This document shows positions 12,278-20,929 of a stretch of DNA of 64,000 bases, in pieces. This DNA is from an uncultured bacterium (GTDB lineage: Bacteria; Bacillota; Clostridia; Christensenellales; QALW01), in assembly GCA_905214315.1 (NCBI GenBank), contig CAJMLN010000006.1, forward strand, positions 3,606 through 67,605, given 5' to 3'. Every line of letters begins with the position of its first letter. The stretch's first letter is position 1. The position numbers and the translations under genes are program-made. The notes under the pieces were generated by a model. That model did no database searches. It saw only the letters and a list, made by a program, of their open reading frames with translations, and was not told the DNA's origin.

Positions 12278-12685
12278 ATGGCAAATGAAAAGATTGCAGG
12301 AATGGGCTTTCATCATATCGGCCTGAAGGCGGCGGATTTTCAGAAATCGGCAGCCTTTTACAAGGCGCTGGGGCTGAAGGAGGTCGTAGGCTGGGGCGAG
12401 GGTGAAAAAGAGATTATGATGCTGGATCTGGGCGACGGCGGCAGGATAGAGCTGTTTGCCAGCGGCGGCGACGAGTTTAGCGAAAACGGCAAGTGGATCC
12501 ATTTCGCCGTGCAGGTGGAGGACGTGCAGAAGGCCTATGATACCGCCCTGGCGGCCGGCGCGGTTTCCCATATTGCGCCCAAGATCATGGAGCTGGCCTC
12601 CCGCCCGTATCCGATGGCCATTCAGGTGGCCTTTGTCAAGGGCCCGGACGGAGAACAGATCGAGTTTTTCAAGCAGGTTAAATAA
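12278..12685 (+). CDS. VOC (glyoxalase/bleomycin-resistance fold) family protein
   Basis: A 135-residue single-domain VOC protein with the typical opening GFHHIGLKAADFQKS (metal-binding His) and two beta-alpha-beta-beta-beta modules. Further candidate metal ligands are the His in WIHFAVQVED and the Glu in EQIEFF, near the C-terminus. Members include lactoylglutathione lyases, methylmalonyl-CoA epimerases and resistance proteins; the substrate cannot be assigned. Strong RBS AAAGGAGAG precedes the ATG. The gene follows the glycogen operon and ends at an intrinsic terminator. Confidence 0.8.
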   Translation: MANEKIAGMGFHHIGLKAADFQKSAAFYKALGLKEVVGWGEGEKEIMMLDLGDGGRIELFASGGDEFSENGKWIHFAVQVEDVQKAYDTALAAGAVSHIAPKIMELASRPYPMAIQVAFVKGPDGEQIEFFKQVK

Positions 12686-12706
12686 GCTGCGGCTTCTTAA
12701 AATTTT

Positions 12707-12742
12707 CCCGGCTCCGGCAAAAGCGGAACCGGGCGTTTTTTT
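12707..12742 (+). terminator. Intrinsic terminator after the VOC gene
   Basis: The stem CCCGGCTCCG.. / ..CGGAACCGGG has a CAAAAG-type loop and is followed by GTTTTTTTG. It closes the rightward glycogen/VOC transcription unit. Confidence 0.8.
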
Positions 12743-12800
12743 GTCGGAAAATCCGATTGGCGCGGATGAAGACGGTTACCGGTGCGGGCGCTGAAATATT

Positions 12801-12829
12801 CAAAAAACCCGAAAATTTCGGGCTTTTTC
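12801..12829. terminator. Bidirectional terminator between convergent units
   Basis: AAAAAACCCGA / TCGGGCTTTTT forms a short hairpin with T-runs on either strand, between the rightward VOC gene and the leftward phosphoesterase gene. It probably ends the leftward transcript. Confidence 0.7.
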
Positions 12830-12869
12830 AGGATGATCCGAGCCTGCCGGATATAGAAAAGACGGCCGC

Positions 12870-13649
12870 CTACTCCGTGCCGGACGGAAGAGGGTAGAGC
12901 TTCAGGCAGAGCAGCTCCGGGCGGTTGTTGACCCGCAGGGGAAGCAGGCGGTTGCCCAGCCCGCGGCTGATTACCATCTGCGTGCGGCCCGTCCGGTGCA
13001 GTCCCGCGGTGTAGCGGGGGAACAGCCCCTGGTTCGGGGCGATCAGTCCCCGGCCGCGGGGAAGACGGATCTGCCCGCCGTGCGCATGGCCGCAGAGAAC
13101 CACGTCGAAGCCGAAGGCGGCGTATACGCGCAGCAGGTCCGGCCGGTGGGAGAGCAGAATGGTAAAAAAATCGTAGTTGAGCTGAATGGCTTGCAGATTC
13201 TCGCTCATAACCGCCGCGGTTTTGCGGAAGGGTTTAAATGAGGGATCGTCTGCCCCCGCAAGCAGAATCGTACTGCTTTTCCGCGTGAGCTTTACATAGG
13301 TGTTGCGGAGAATATGTGCCCCGCAGGCGGCCATTTCCGCCTCTAAAAGCGGATAGCCGCCGGTGTGCGCCTCGTGATTGCCGGTTGCGTAAAACATCGG
13401 GGCGATCTCCGCCGCGCCGCGGACCAACGTCAGTGCGTGAAGGTAGTTTTTGGAATCGATGATATCGCCGGTGATGACGATGATATCGGGCGTCTGCCGG
13501 CGGATTTCCTCTAAAAGCGGCCTCTGTCCTTCCCCGAAGCTGGCGTTGTGGAGGTCGGAGAGATGCACGATGGTAAAGCCGGAGAACGCCTCGGGCAGCC
13601 GGGCGCTTCTGACGGCGACGGCGGTGGTTTCAAAGGAGAGCGTTTTCAT
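12870..13649 (-). CDS. Calcineurin-like metallophosphoesterase (YkuE-type)
   Basis: A 259-residue dinuclear-metal phosphoesterase. The ligand motifs appear in order: VHLSDLHNASFG, ITGDIIDSKN, YATGNHEAHTG, LLSHRPDLL and VLCGHAHGGQIRLP. The family includes UDP-diacylglucosamine hydrolase-like and YkuE wall-associated enzymes that act on phospholipids or nucleotides. The substrate here is unknown. No signal peptide is evident. It lies 19 bp downstream of the AraC regulator gene on the same strand, so it is probably cotranscribed with it. Confidence 0.85.
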   Translation of the reverse strand: MKTLSFETTAVAVRSARLPEAFSGFTIVHLSDLHNASFGEGQRPLLEEIRRQTPDIIVITGDIIDSKNYLHALTLVRGAAEIAPMFYATGNHEAHTGGYPLLEAEMAACGAHILRNTYVKLTRKSSTILLAGADDPSFKPFRKTAAVMSENLQAIQLNYDFFTILLSHRPDLLRVYAAFGFDVVLCGHAHGGQIRLPRGRGLIAPNQGLFPRYTAGLHRTGRTQMVISRGLGNRLLPLRVNNRPELLCLKLYPLPSGTE

Positions 13650-13668
13650 TTGGGGCCTCCTGTCCTGT

Positions 13669-14619
13669 TTATAAAGTGGGCTCTTTTAAGTTTTCCGCTG
13701 ATTTTTTTGTTTTATTCTCTTTTCTGCTCGCCTGCATTTTTTGTTCCGGCAGGCCCGGCCGTCTGTACACGGCGGGATTTTTCATCTCTGCCGGCGCGCG
13801 GCGTCGGTATTCCGAGGGGGAAACGCCCATACTGTGCTTAAAGGTTTCGGAGAACCACGCGGCACCGGAAAAAGCGCAGGCGGCGGCGATATCACCGATG
13901 CTCATATCCGTGGAAAGCAGCAGCGTACAGGCCAGGCGGAGTTTTTTGCGAATGATATAGCTGTGCAGCGTATTACCGAACTGGGCAAAAAAGAGCTGAT
14001 TTAAATAATACGGATGATAGCCGAATTTTTCCGCGATGGCGGCGTTGGAGGGGGGTGTTAAAAAATTTTGATCTAAAAAGCCTTTTACTTGGTCTAAAAT
14101 CCGGGGATAGTTTTTTTCTGCCGCGCGGTGCAGGGCGGCGGCCCGCAAGATTATATATTTCATTTCGGCAGAGGCTAATTCGGCAAAAAGCGGAGGTTCT
14201 TCGGTAAACAGAGCGCATATGCCGCGGAGCCGTTCTTCTAAAAAAGAAGCATTTTTTATCAAAAGCGGCTGGTCAAACGGCGCCATGCGCAGGGGCGAGA
14301 GCAGCCTCTCGGGCAAAAAGCTCTCTGTGGGCTGCGGCGTCTGCGGCGCCGCGCCGAAACAGGAGAGATCCAGATCAAAGTTGAACAGAAGAACCGATGC
14401 CTCTTTTGCGGCGCACGTAAAACGGTAGGGCAGCGCAGGGGGCAGAAACAGCATATCACCGGGCGAAAGGGGGTAGTCCGCGCCGCCGGCTGTTATAATA
14501 AAGGTGTTTTCGGCACAATAGAACAGCCGGTGGTCGTAGGCGAGTACTTCGCGGGGATAGGTGCGCAGCCGTACGGGCATGGCAAAACGGATGCAGGGAT
14601 ACAGCGCTTCAAATTCCAT
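13669..14619 (-). CDS. AraC-family transcriptional regulator
   Basis: A 316-residue regulator. An N-terminal cupin-like sensing domain (about 1-165; LSPGDMLFLPPALPYRF) is followed by an AraC two-helix-turn-helix DNA-binding domain (about 180-275), with the second HTH reading IGDIAAACAFSGAAWFS then FKHSMGVSPSEYRRR. It diverges from two sugar isomerase genes whose promoter carries a 21-bp-phased direct repeat, the likely operator. The C-terminal tail beyond the HTH is basic and low in complexity. Inferred to activate the neighbouring isomerases in response to a sugar. Confidence 0.9.
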   Translation of the reverse strand: MEFEALYPCIRFAMPVRLRTYPREVLAYDHRLFYCAENTFIITAGGADYPLSPGDMLFLPPALPYRFTCAAKEASVLLFNFDLDLSCFGAAPQTPQPTESFLPERLLSPLRMAPFDQPLLIKNASFLEERLRGICALFTEEPPLFAELASAEMKYIILRAAALHRAAEKNYPRILDQVKGFLDQNFLTPPSNAAIAEKFGYHPYYLNQLFFAQFGNTLHSYIIRKKLRLACTLLLSTDMSIGDIAAACAFSGAAWFSETFKHSMGVSPSEYRRRAPAEMKNPAVYRRPGLPEQKMQASRKENKTKKSAENLKEPTL

Positions 14620-14800
14620 AGCATAAACCTTTGTTTTGTTATAATTTAAATTTACTTTTTTTCTTGATTATAGCAGATTTTTTTGATAATATCAAGAAAA
14701 TAAAGCAAAGAATATCTTTGTTTTAAAAAATGAAAAGGAACTGCTTTCCCTCGGTGTTTGCATTGCTTGGATGCCGGTTTTTTGAGGGATAAAACCGCAA

Positions 14801-14838
14801 GATTTGTCCTGAAAATATATAGATTCGTCTTGAAATAG
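14801..14838 (+). promoter_or_regulatory. Candidate AraC operator: two direct repeats 21 bp apart
   Basis: GATTTGTCCTGAAAA (from 14801) and GATTCGTCTTGAAAT (from 14822) match at 12 of their first 14 bases. The start-to-start distance of 21 bp is two helical turns. The second copy contains the -35 hexamer of the isomerase promoter, the geometry of a class II AraC activator site. Confidence 0.6.
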
Positions 14839-14858
14839 AAAAAATTTTCCTTTATACT
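14830..14858 (+). promoter_or_regulatory. Sigma-A promoter of the isomerase pair
   Basis: -35 TTGAAA (14830-14835), 17-bp spacer, -10 TATACT (14853-14858). Transcription would start about 24 bp before the ATG at 14889; the RBS is AAAAAGGAG. Confidence 0.75.
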
Positions 14859-14888
14859 ATAATAAAAGAACAAAAAGGAGCGCTTGCT

Positions 14889-15623
14889 ATGAAAAAACAA
14901 TTTGCGCTGCAGCTGTATTCCCTGCGGGAGGATACTGCCAGGGATGCCGCGGCGGTACTGAAACAGGTTGCGGCAATGGGCTTTCAGAGCATTGAATTTG
15001 CCGGGTATTACGGCATGGATGGCAGGGAAATGAAACTGCTGCTGGAGGATCTGGGCCTGACGGCCGTTTCCTCCCATGTGGGATACAACCGTTTTACCGA
15101 TCACTTTAAAGAGGAAATCGAGTTCAACCATGCGGTGGGCAATCACCATATTGTTTTGCCGTATTATGGCATCCAAAATACCGAGGACGCCAAAAGAGCC
15201 GTGGAGGATATTGGAAAAATGCGGGAAGCGTTTATCCGCGAGGGCTTTGATTTCGGCTATCACAACCACGCCTTTGAGTTTGCGCCCTTGGATGAAGCCG
15301 GCGCCTGCGGCATGGATTATATTATTTCCATTCAGGATTTAAAGCTGCAGCCGGATGTGTTCTGGATTAAAACCGCCGGTATCGATCCGGTGGCGTTTAT
15401 CCGGCAGAACACCGGACGACTGATTTCCGTTCATATGAAGGAATACGGCAGCGACGGCAAAAACGCCGAATTCGGCACCGGAATTTTGCCCTGGAGGGAA
15501 ATTATGCAGGCCGCCGAGGCAGGCGGAACGACCATAGGCATTTTGGAGCAGGAGGAATATTCCTGCCCACCGCTGGAGAGTGTTGCAATCGGCGCAAAAA
15601 ATATAGAAAAAATTTTTAACTGA
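14889..15623 (+). CDS. Sugar phosphate isomerase/epimerase (AP-endonuclease-2 / xylose isomerase-like TIM barrel)
   Basis: A 244-residue TIM-barrel protein opening FALQLYSLREDTARD, with GFQSIEFAGYYG, FGYHNHAFEF, ISVHMKEYG and IGILEQEEY. These hold the His/Glu/Asp metal ligands of the xylose isomerase-like superfamily (ketose epimerases, inosose dehydratases). The exact substrate is unknown. It lies 13 bp upstream of a second paralogous-fold gene, in an operon under an AraC-type promoter, so both probably process one sugar or sugar acid. Confidence 0.85.
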   Translation: MKKQFALQLYSLREDTARDAAAVLKQVAAMGFQSIEFAGYYGMDGREMKLLLEDLGLTAVSSHVGYNRFTDHFKEEIEFNHAVGNHHIVLPYYGIQNTEDAKRAVEDIGKMREAFIREGFDFGYHNHAFEFAPLDEAGACGMDYIISIQDLKLQPDVFWIKTAGIDPVAFIRQNTGRLISVHMKEYGSDGKNAEFGTGILPWREIMQAAEAGGTTIGILEQEEYSCPPLESVAIGAKNIEKIFN

Positions 15624-15636
15624 CAGGAGGTTTTTT

Positions 15637-16605
15637 ATGAAACTTGGTGTTTTAACCGTTCCGCTGTATGACAGAAGCCTGGAGGAGGCCCTTGCCTGGC
15701 TGCACGCGCGCGGCGTGCAGACGGTAGAGCTGGGCAACGGCGGCTTTCCCGGCAATACCCACGTAAACCCGGACAATTATCTGGGTAATCCTGCAAAAAT
15801 TGAGGAGCTGAAGGCGCTTTTAAACAAATATCAGCTGGAAATTTCCGCGCTTTCCTGCCACGGCAACTGCGTGCATCCCAACCGCGAGACAGCCGCAAAA
15901 TTCCAGAGTGATTTTGAAAAAACCGTGCAGATGGCCGAGCTTTTGGGCGTGGATACCGTGGTTACATTCTCCGGCTGCCCGGGCGGCTCTCCGGAGGATA
16001 AAGTGCCCAATTGGGTCACCTGCTCCTGGCCGCCGGATTTTGCCGATATTCTGGAGTATCAGTGGAACCAGGTGCTGATTCCCTACTGGAAAGAGGCCGT
16101 GGCCTTTGCCAACGCGCACGGGGTTACAAAGATCGCCCTGGAAATGCACCCGGGCTTCTGCGTGTACAACACTGCTTCACTGCTGCACCTGCGGGAGGCC
16201 GTGGGCGATACCATCGGCGCGAACTTTGACCCCAGCCATCTGATCTGGCAGGGGATGGATCCGGCCGAGGCCGTGCGGATGCTGGGCGGAAAGGCGATTC
16301 ATCACGTGCACGCCAAGGATACGTACCTGGATACGGCCAATATCCGCAAAACCGGCGTGCTTTCCACCGGCCATTACAGCGACGTGCTCAACCGTCCCTG
16401 GACGTTCCGCACCGTGGGCTACGGTCTGGACACGGCCAGGTGGAAGGAGTTTGTCAGCATGCTGCGGATGGTGGGCTATGACGGCGCCCTTTCCATCGAG
16501 CATGAGGATATGTTTATGAGCGTGGAAGAGGGGCTGGAAAAGGCCATCGCGTTTTTAAAGGATATCATGTGCGTCCAGCCCATGGGCGAAATGTGGTGGG
16601 CGTAA
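15637..16605 (+). CDS. Sugar phosphate isomerase/epimerase (second TIM-barrel paralog)
   Basis: A 322-residue cytoplasmic TIM-barrel protein of the xylose isomerase-like family, with VQTVELGNGGFPGNTH, ISALSCHGNC, IALEMHPGFCVYN, ANFDPSHLIWQGMD, HHVHAKDTYL and ALSIEHEDMF. The Glu, Asp-His, His and Glu metal ligands are all present. Distinct from its neighbour in length and motifs, so it probably carries out another step in the same pathway. RBS AGGAGG precedes the ATG; an intrinsic terminator follows. Confidence 0.87.
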   Translation: MKLGVLTVPLYDRSLEEALAWLHARGVQTVELGNGGFPGNTHVNPDNYLGNPAKIEELKALLNKYQLEISALSCHGNCVHPNRETAAKFQSDFEKTVQMAELLGVDTVVTFSGCPGGSPEDKVPNWVTCSWPPDFADILEYQWNQVLIPYWKEAVAFANAHGVTKIALEMHPGFCVYNTASLLHLREAVGDTIGANFDPSHLIWQGMDPAEAVRMLGGKAIHHVHAKDTYLDTANIRKTGVLSTGHYSDVLNRPWTFRTVGYGLDTARWKEFVSMLRMVGYDGALSIEHEDMFMSVEEGLEKAIAFLKDIMCVQPMGEMWWA

Positions 16606-16623
16606 AGCTTAAAAACGATATGG

Positions 16624-16653
16624 GAGCTGAGAAACTTTCTCAGCTCTTTTTTT
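16624..16653 (+). terminator. Intrinsic terminator of the isomerase operon
   Basis: The perfect stem GAGCTGAGAAA / TTTCTCAGCTC is followed by seven Ts. Confidence 0.88.
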
Positions 16654-16891
16654 GTATTGCTATTTTGGGGCGGTTTGTTTATAATAAAAACTGAAAACAT
16701 ACCGCCGGCTTTTGATGAGCCGGAGCACAGGCTTTTTGGGATTTTATACCGTTGCCGGTAAAAAGACAGTTTAATGACGAAGCGCCCGGATGTCCCGCCC
16801 GGTGAAAGTGCGCGCTGTGGGGCTTTCGCACAGCGGCAGAACGGGGATTCTCTGGTTCTGCCGGCGGCAGAGGGGTGCTCAGGAGGAGAAT

Positions 16892-17629
16892 ATGACGCGC
16901 GTAAAAAAAGGACTGCTGATTGCTTTTTCCGTAGAAATACTGCTTGTAACCTTAGTGTTTTTGCTGATTTTTTTCGGCGTGATTTTGCTGAACAACCCCT
17001 CCCGGGAGGTTTATCCGGTGCGGGGAGTGGACGTTTCGGCGCATCAGGGGGAGATCGACTGGGAGGTTTTAAGCGGGCAGGGCATTTCGTTTGCCTTTAT
17101 CAAGGCCACCGAGGGCGCGACGTTTGTCGACGAGCGCTTTGCCTATAATTATGCCGAGGCGGTCCGATGCGGCCTGCGCGTGGGGGCGTACCACTTTTTC
17201 CGCTATGACCGTACCGGTGCCGAACAGGCGGAAAACTTTATCAGCCGGGTGGAAAAGACGGAAAACATGCTGCCGCCGGTTATCGATGTGGAGTTTTATG
17301 GCGAGAGCGAAAAAAATCCGCCCGCGCAGGCGGATGTGCGGCGGGAGCTGGACAGTATGGTGCAGCTTCTGCGCGAGCATTACGGAATGGAGCCGATCCT
17401 CTACGCCACTGAGCGCTCCTATCGGCTGTATATCGCCGGCGCCTATGAGGACTGCGATATCTGGATCCGCAATGTCACGTCCCAGCCGCGGCTGAACGAC
17501 GGCCGTGCCTGGATTTTTTGGCAGTTTACCAACCGCCGGCGGCTGAAGGGGTATCAGGGGCGGGAGCCCTATATCGATGAAAACGTGTTCTGCGGCAGCC
17601 GCGAGGAATTTCTGCAGTACGCGCGGTAA
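16892..17629 (+). CDS. GH25 lysozyme (N,O-diacetylmuramidase), membrane-anchored or secreted
   Basis: A 245-residue peptidoglycan hydrolase. Start chosen at the ATG of 16892 because AGGAGGAG lies 3-10 nt upstream and a clean N-terminal hydrophobic segment (about 8-30) follows; a longer frame upstream has no such signal. The GH25 barrel shows DVSAHQGEIDW (Asp about 47), FIKATEGA, GAYHFFR, PPVIDVEF (catalytic Asp 132 / Glu 134) and IFWQFTN. It could remodel the cell's own wall or attack competitors. Standalone gene. Confidence 0.9.
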   Translation: MTRVKKGLLIAFSVEILLVTLVFLLIFFGVILLNNPSREVYPVRGVDVSAHQGEIDWEVLSGQGISFAFIKATEGATFVDERFAYNYAEAVRCGLRVGAYHFFRYDRTGAEQAENFISRVEKTENMLPPVIDVEFYGESEKNPPAQADVRRELDSMVQLLREHYGMEPILYATERSYRLYIAGAYEDCDIWIRNVTSQPRLNDGRAWIFWQFTNRRRLKGYQGREPYIDENVFCGSREEFLQYAR

Positions 17630-17990
17630 GATTGTGTTGCAAAATTTTTCAGGAAAATCAGATATTGCGGAATGAAATTTTTGGAATCGGTTGTAATTAG
17701 AAGCGTTTGATGCCCAACATGGGGAAATCGCTGCATAACTCCGTGTGTTCCAACGCCCCCGTACGAGTATTTTCTCTGGTTTGCCTCGCGTATCCCATAT
17801 TTGAAGCAGCGCCAACGAGAAGAATTTGTGCTTCTGCTGTTTGAAATGCAGCCTTAAACGGCGGGCGTTTTCCTATCCCTGCTGTGCCAAGTGTTGTAAC
17901 GTCCATCCAGCAGGGCAAACGCCATGACTCAAGACAAAATTTTCAAATCACGCTTGATAAATAGCGGATATTTGCTGCTGTAAATTTTTT
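17630..17990. other. Intergenic stretch with an unidentified leftward ORF fragment
   Basis: About 360 bases without a convincing gene. The minus strand is open from about 17948 to a stop at 17697 (about 80 codons; includes NMGYARQTRENTRTGALEHT). It has no RBS-preceded ATG at its start, and I do not recognise it. It may be a decayed end of an older insertion. No terminator for the GH25 gene is visible. Confidence 0.35.
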
Positions 17991-18040
17991 GTTTTCACAA
18001 GATTCACAATGGAAAAACACAGCTGTTTGTGATAAAATAC
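17991..18040 (+). promoter_or_regulatory. Promoter/operator copy A, shared with 28123-28172
   Basis: This 50-bp block aligns without gaps to 28123-28172 at 37 of 50 positions. Strong cores are ATTCACAATGGAAA and GTTTGTGATAAAAT, the latter giving a -10-like TAAAAT about 33 bp before the ATG at 18071. The partly repeated CACAA elements suggest a regulator site upstream of a weak -35. Confidence 0.55.
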
Positions 18041-18070
18041 CGACGAAAATAAAAAAGGAGAGGTGCGAAT

Positions 18071-20002
18071 ATGAAAAAATGGATTTCCCTGATGCTTTCT
18101 GTGGCGGTAATGTGCGGTATGCTGTCGTTTTCCCTTGGGGTGCGGGCGGATTTGCCGAATCTTTTGGAAAACGGGTCGTTTGCAGACGGCATTGGAACGT
18201 TTGCCAAAAGCGGAACCTGTATTCTGGAGGAGAGCGACGAAGCTCAGGACGGCGACGGCTGCAGCGCGCTGATTTCCGGGCGGGAGCAGAATCACAGCTC
18301 GGTTGCCTTTAACGCTGCGCCTATTGTGCAGCAGCAGGGAAGCGGAGAATATACCTTCAGCGGCTGGGTAAAGCTGGCCGAGGCGGACGCCGCGAAGATA
18401 AAGCTGGCGGCCACCTACCAGCTGACTTGGGGCGGAAAAAATGAAACCCGCCAATGGCCCATGGGAACAAAGACGGAGCTTTCCTATGACGATTGGACCT
18501 ATTTGGAGGTTAAAACGGAAATTGAAGCCGAAAAGGACGGCGAGACTATCAGTGAGGTAAAGCTGTATTTTGTGCAGGACGCGTTTGACGCCGGTCAGGC
18601 GCCGGATTTGCTGTTTGACAATCTTTCCTTTATCAAGCACGGGGAGTATGTGCAGGTAACGCCCGCGCCGGAGGTAGAGGTTCCGGCCTCTAAGGACGTG
18701 CAGAGCATTAACGGATTTGATGCCACGCAGATCGGTGCGATTCGCTGGGACGCTTATTTTGAAACCGGCAGCAGCCCCACCGCGGTATCCGATCAGGTAG
18801 CGGCCTGCTTAAGCCCCGCCCAATACCACTGGACGGCGCCGTTTTTTGCCCGGGTTGCCTCCGACGGCAAAGTGAGCTTTCCAGAGGAGTCCCTTGCGCT
18901 TTGGGAAGAGGAGGCGCGCTACGCCATTGACGCGGGCATCGATTATTTTGCCTACCTCTGGTATGATTCCAACGACAGAATGAGCTATGCCCGGAAATTC
19001 CACACCCGGAGCGAGCTTCGGAACCAGATCGAGATGACGGCGATTTTAGAATCGCTGAATCGCTCGGCGGCCACCTTTGAAGAGCTGTTTGCCGCCATGA
19101 AGGAGGACTATTGGCTGTATATGGACGGAATGCCCGTCGTCTATGTATACGATGCCGGCAGTAAGGATGCGGCGTTTGTGCAGCAGCTGCGCAAAATGGC
19201 GGCGCAGGCGGGCATTGAACAGCCGCTGTATATTATCGGTATGGGATACAGCGACGCCGCCACCGCGATGCTGGGCGCCAATAATGATTTTGACGCTGCG
19301 AGCTTTTACAGCATGGGCGCTTATGAGGTAGGCTGGACCTATGCCCAGCTATGCCAGGCAAACCTGGAAAACCATAATAAAGTATTGCCTGCCGGCGCGG
19401 CTATGCCGTTGGTGCCCTGCGCTACGATGGGCCGGGATACGCGCGCCCGGATTGAAACCGGCGTTTCCTGGTGCGAGAATACGCGGGGCGGTCCGGATAA
19501 TTTGCAGTACGGCGGAAAGTTTGCCTATACCGGAACCCCCGAGGAAATTGGAAATCACCTGCTGGATATGCTCAACTATACCAAGCGCAACCGGAAAAAC
19601 ACCAAGTGCAACACGGTGCTGATGTATGCCTGGAACGAGCATGACGAGGGCGGCTGGATTTGCCCGACGCTCTCCTGCGACGAGGAGGGCAATGTACTTT
19701 ACAACGAGGACGGCACGGCAAAGCGGAACACCGCACACATCGACGCGGTGAAAAAGGCAATCGCCTCCTACCGTTCCCAGGAAGCCAACGCCGGGGTGTA
19801 TACTGATTTGGAGGGCAATATCGTCGAGGGAAATCCGGTTACGGACGCTTCCGGTACGCCTGCTCCTTCGCCGGGCACGGATATAAACGCTTCTTCCGGC
19901 GGAGGCGTATGGATGGTTATAGGAATCGGCGCGGCAGCTGCGGCTGCCGCGGCCGTTATCGCCGTTGTGGTCATCCGGCGGAAAATCATGCGCCATCGGT
20001 AA
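18071..20002 (+). CDS. Secreted, membrane-anchored GH99/WbsX-like glycosidase with N-terminal carbohydrate-binding module
   Basis: A 643-residue cell-surface protein. A signal peptide (about 1-26, ending GVRA) is followed by a CBM4/9- or CBM22-like beta-sandwich (about 30-195; NLLENGSF, YTFSGWVKL, DLLFDNLSFI), then a large GH99-like/WbsX-type barrel (about 215-580; IGAIRWDAYF, GIDYFAYLWYD, PVVYVYD, MYAWNEHDEGGW). A Ser/Pro/Gly-rich linker leads to a C-terminal transmembrane helix with basic RRKIMRHR tail. It probably cleaves or binds extracellular glycans (GH99 members act on mannans). The RBS AAAAAAGGAGAGG precedes the ATG. Family assignment is from memory of motifs and less certain than the architecture. 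Confidence 0.7.
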   Translation: MKKWISLMLSVAVMCGMLSFSLGVRADLPNLLENGSFADGIGTFAKSGTCILEESDEAQDGDGCSALISGREQNHSSVAFNAAPIVQQQGSGEYTFSGWVKLAEADAAKIKLAATYQLTWGGKNETRQWPMGTKTELSYDDWTYLEVKTEIEAEKDGETISEVKLYFVQDAFDAGQAPDLLFDNLSFIKHGEYVQVTPAPEVEVPASKDVQSINGFDATQIGAIRWDAYFETGSSPTAVSDQVAACLSPAQYHWTAPFFARVASDGKVSFPEESLALWEEEARYAIDAGIDYFAYLWYDSNDRMSYARKFHTRSELRNQIEMTAILESLNRSAATFEELFAAMKEDYWLYMDGMPVVYVYDAGSKDAAFVQQLRKMAAQAGIEQPLYIIGMGYSDAATAMLGANNDFDAASFYSMGAYEVGWTYAQLCQANLENHNKVLPAGAAMPLVPCATMGRDTRARIETGVSWCENTRGGPDNLQYGGKFAYTGTPEEIGNHLLDMLNYTKRNRKNTKCNTVLMYAWNEHDEGGWICPTLSCDEEGNVLYNEDGTAKRNTAHIDAVKKAIASYRSQEANAGVYTDLEGNIVEGNPVTDASGTPAPSPGTDINASSGGGVWMVIGIGAAAAAAAAVIAVVVIRRKIMRHR

Positions 20003-20734
20003 ACCCTCAGAACAGGCCGTTGTTTTGCAAAAGGAGAGAGGAAAATTGTATCCCTGATTACAATAAAGCATAGGGCAGAGAGATAGGAAATTCAAAAAAG
20101 TATGACCTTTTAACAAAGGGTGCAGTGCTTGAATAAAATTCCCCCTGAGCCTTGAAAGGAAAAGGACGGATTGCAGTCCGTCGTATCTCTTGGTTCCACA
20201 CAAGGCTGCTCTTTCCTGCTCATAAGGGCAGGAAAAGCTCATAACAAGAATAGGCATGGTAGATACAGCAGAGAATATCAGCGCTTTACATCTGATTGTT
20301 GACAAAAGGGAAGCGGAACCGTTATCTTGCAGATATTAACGAGCAGGCGGAATCAATGTTCTTTATTCTGGAGCGGCGGCAAGGGAACACGAACAACTAA
20401 AGGCTGAAAAGCAAATGATCTGGGTTGGCGGCACGAACGCCGCCCGAGAAGCGGCAACGGAGCTTGTCAGCCATACAATCCTGTGTTGTCCATAGCTTAA
20501 TTCTTGTTCAGCGTGGTAACGATGAAAGCTCTGTCCTGTCTGCCTTGATGACGGAAACATGAAAAAAGCGCTGAGCTGAAGATAGGAGTATAGAAAAAAC
20601 GTGGTGCGGTAAATCTGTACTCTGTTCTTTTATACCGCAAACGCTCTGAAAAGCTTATGCTGTTATGGAAAAAAAAGGTTGAAACGTAACTGGTTTTGTG
20701 ATAAAATGTAAATATTAAATTTGTTCAAAAAGGG
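20003..20734. other. Long intergenic/degenerate region with hairpins
   Basis: About 730 bases lacking an intact gene. It holds two compact hairpins (GACGGA..TCCGTC near 20170 and TTTCCTGC..GCAGGAAA near 20213-20237), a decayed tnpV-like gene (separate entry), GCGGTA..TACCGC near 20615-20637, and a TTTTGTGATAAAATG sequence near 20695 resembling the -10 part of the promoter block at 17991. Composition is more AT-rich than neighbours, suggesting old mobile-element debris. Confidence 0.5.
20264..20495 (+). pseudogene. Remnant of a TnpV-type transposon protein gene
   Basis: Conceptual translation gives QQRISALYI, a stop, then LLTKGKRNRYLADINEQAES and MFFILERR, followed after a frameshift by AREHEQLKAEKQMIWVGG. 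This resembles the C-terminal half of TnpV proteins carried by Clostridia transposons (family pattern: LYxxLLxxGKLxxYLxDIxEQA, then LKAENQMxWVGxMNxIR). At least one stop and one frameshift make it non-functional. The N-terminal half is missing. Confidence 0.55.
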
Positions 20735-20763
20735 TTGACAAGAAAAGTGGCAGGGGGTATACT
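20735..20763 (+). promoter_or_regulatory. Near-consensus sigma-A promoter of the adhesin gene
   Basis: -35 TTGACA (20735-20740), 17-bp spacer, -10 TATACT (20758-20763). The predicted start (about 20770) falls inside the CATA microsatellite. Confidence 0.8.
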
Positions 20764-20797
20764 CATACATACATACATACATACATACATACATACA
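20764..20797 (+). repeat. Tetranucleotide microsatellite (CATA)8.5
   Basis: Eight full CATA units plus CA, beginning one base after the -10 hexamer. It would span the transcription start and first bases of the mRNA of the beta-helix adhesin. Slipped-strand changes in copy number could alter the initiating sequence and expression. Confidence 0.9.
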
Positions 20798-20846
20798 GTC
20801 TAATTCTGCCCTTTTTTCCTGCCAGGCCGGCAATAGAAGCAATTTG

Positions 20847-20903
20847 AAAGGCATATTCTGCCCACTTTACAGTGGACGGGACTCGCCTTTTTTTTGTTTT
20901 TTT
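20847..20903 (+). terminator. Terminator-like hairpin in the 5' leader of the adhesin gene
   Basis: The outer stem AAAGGC / GCCTTT (20847-20852 with 20885-20890) encloses an inner stem CCACT-TTAC-AGTGG, followed by TTTTTTTTGTTTTTTT. It sits between the promoter at 20735 and the start codon at 20930, where it would end most transcripts unless prevented. A TTCTGCCC repeat (near 20805 and again near 20856) could support an alternative fold. Confidence 0.6.
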
Positions 20904-20929
20904 AAAATTTGATGAAAGGACTGAAAAAG

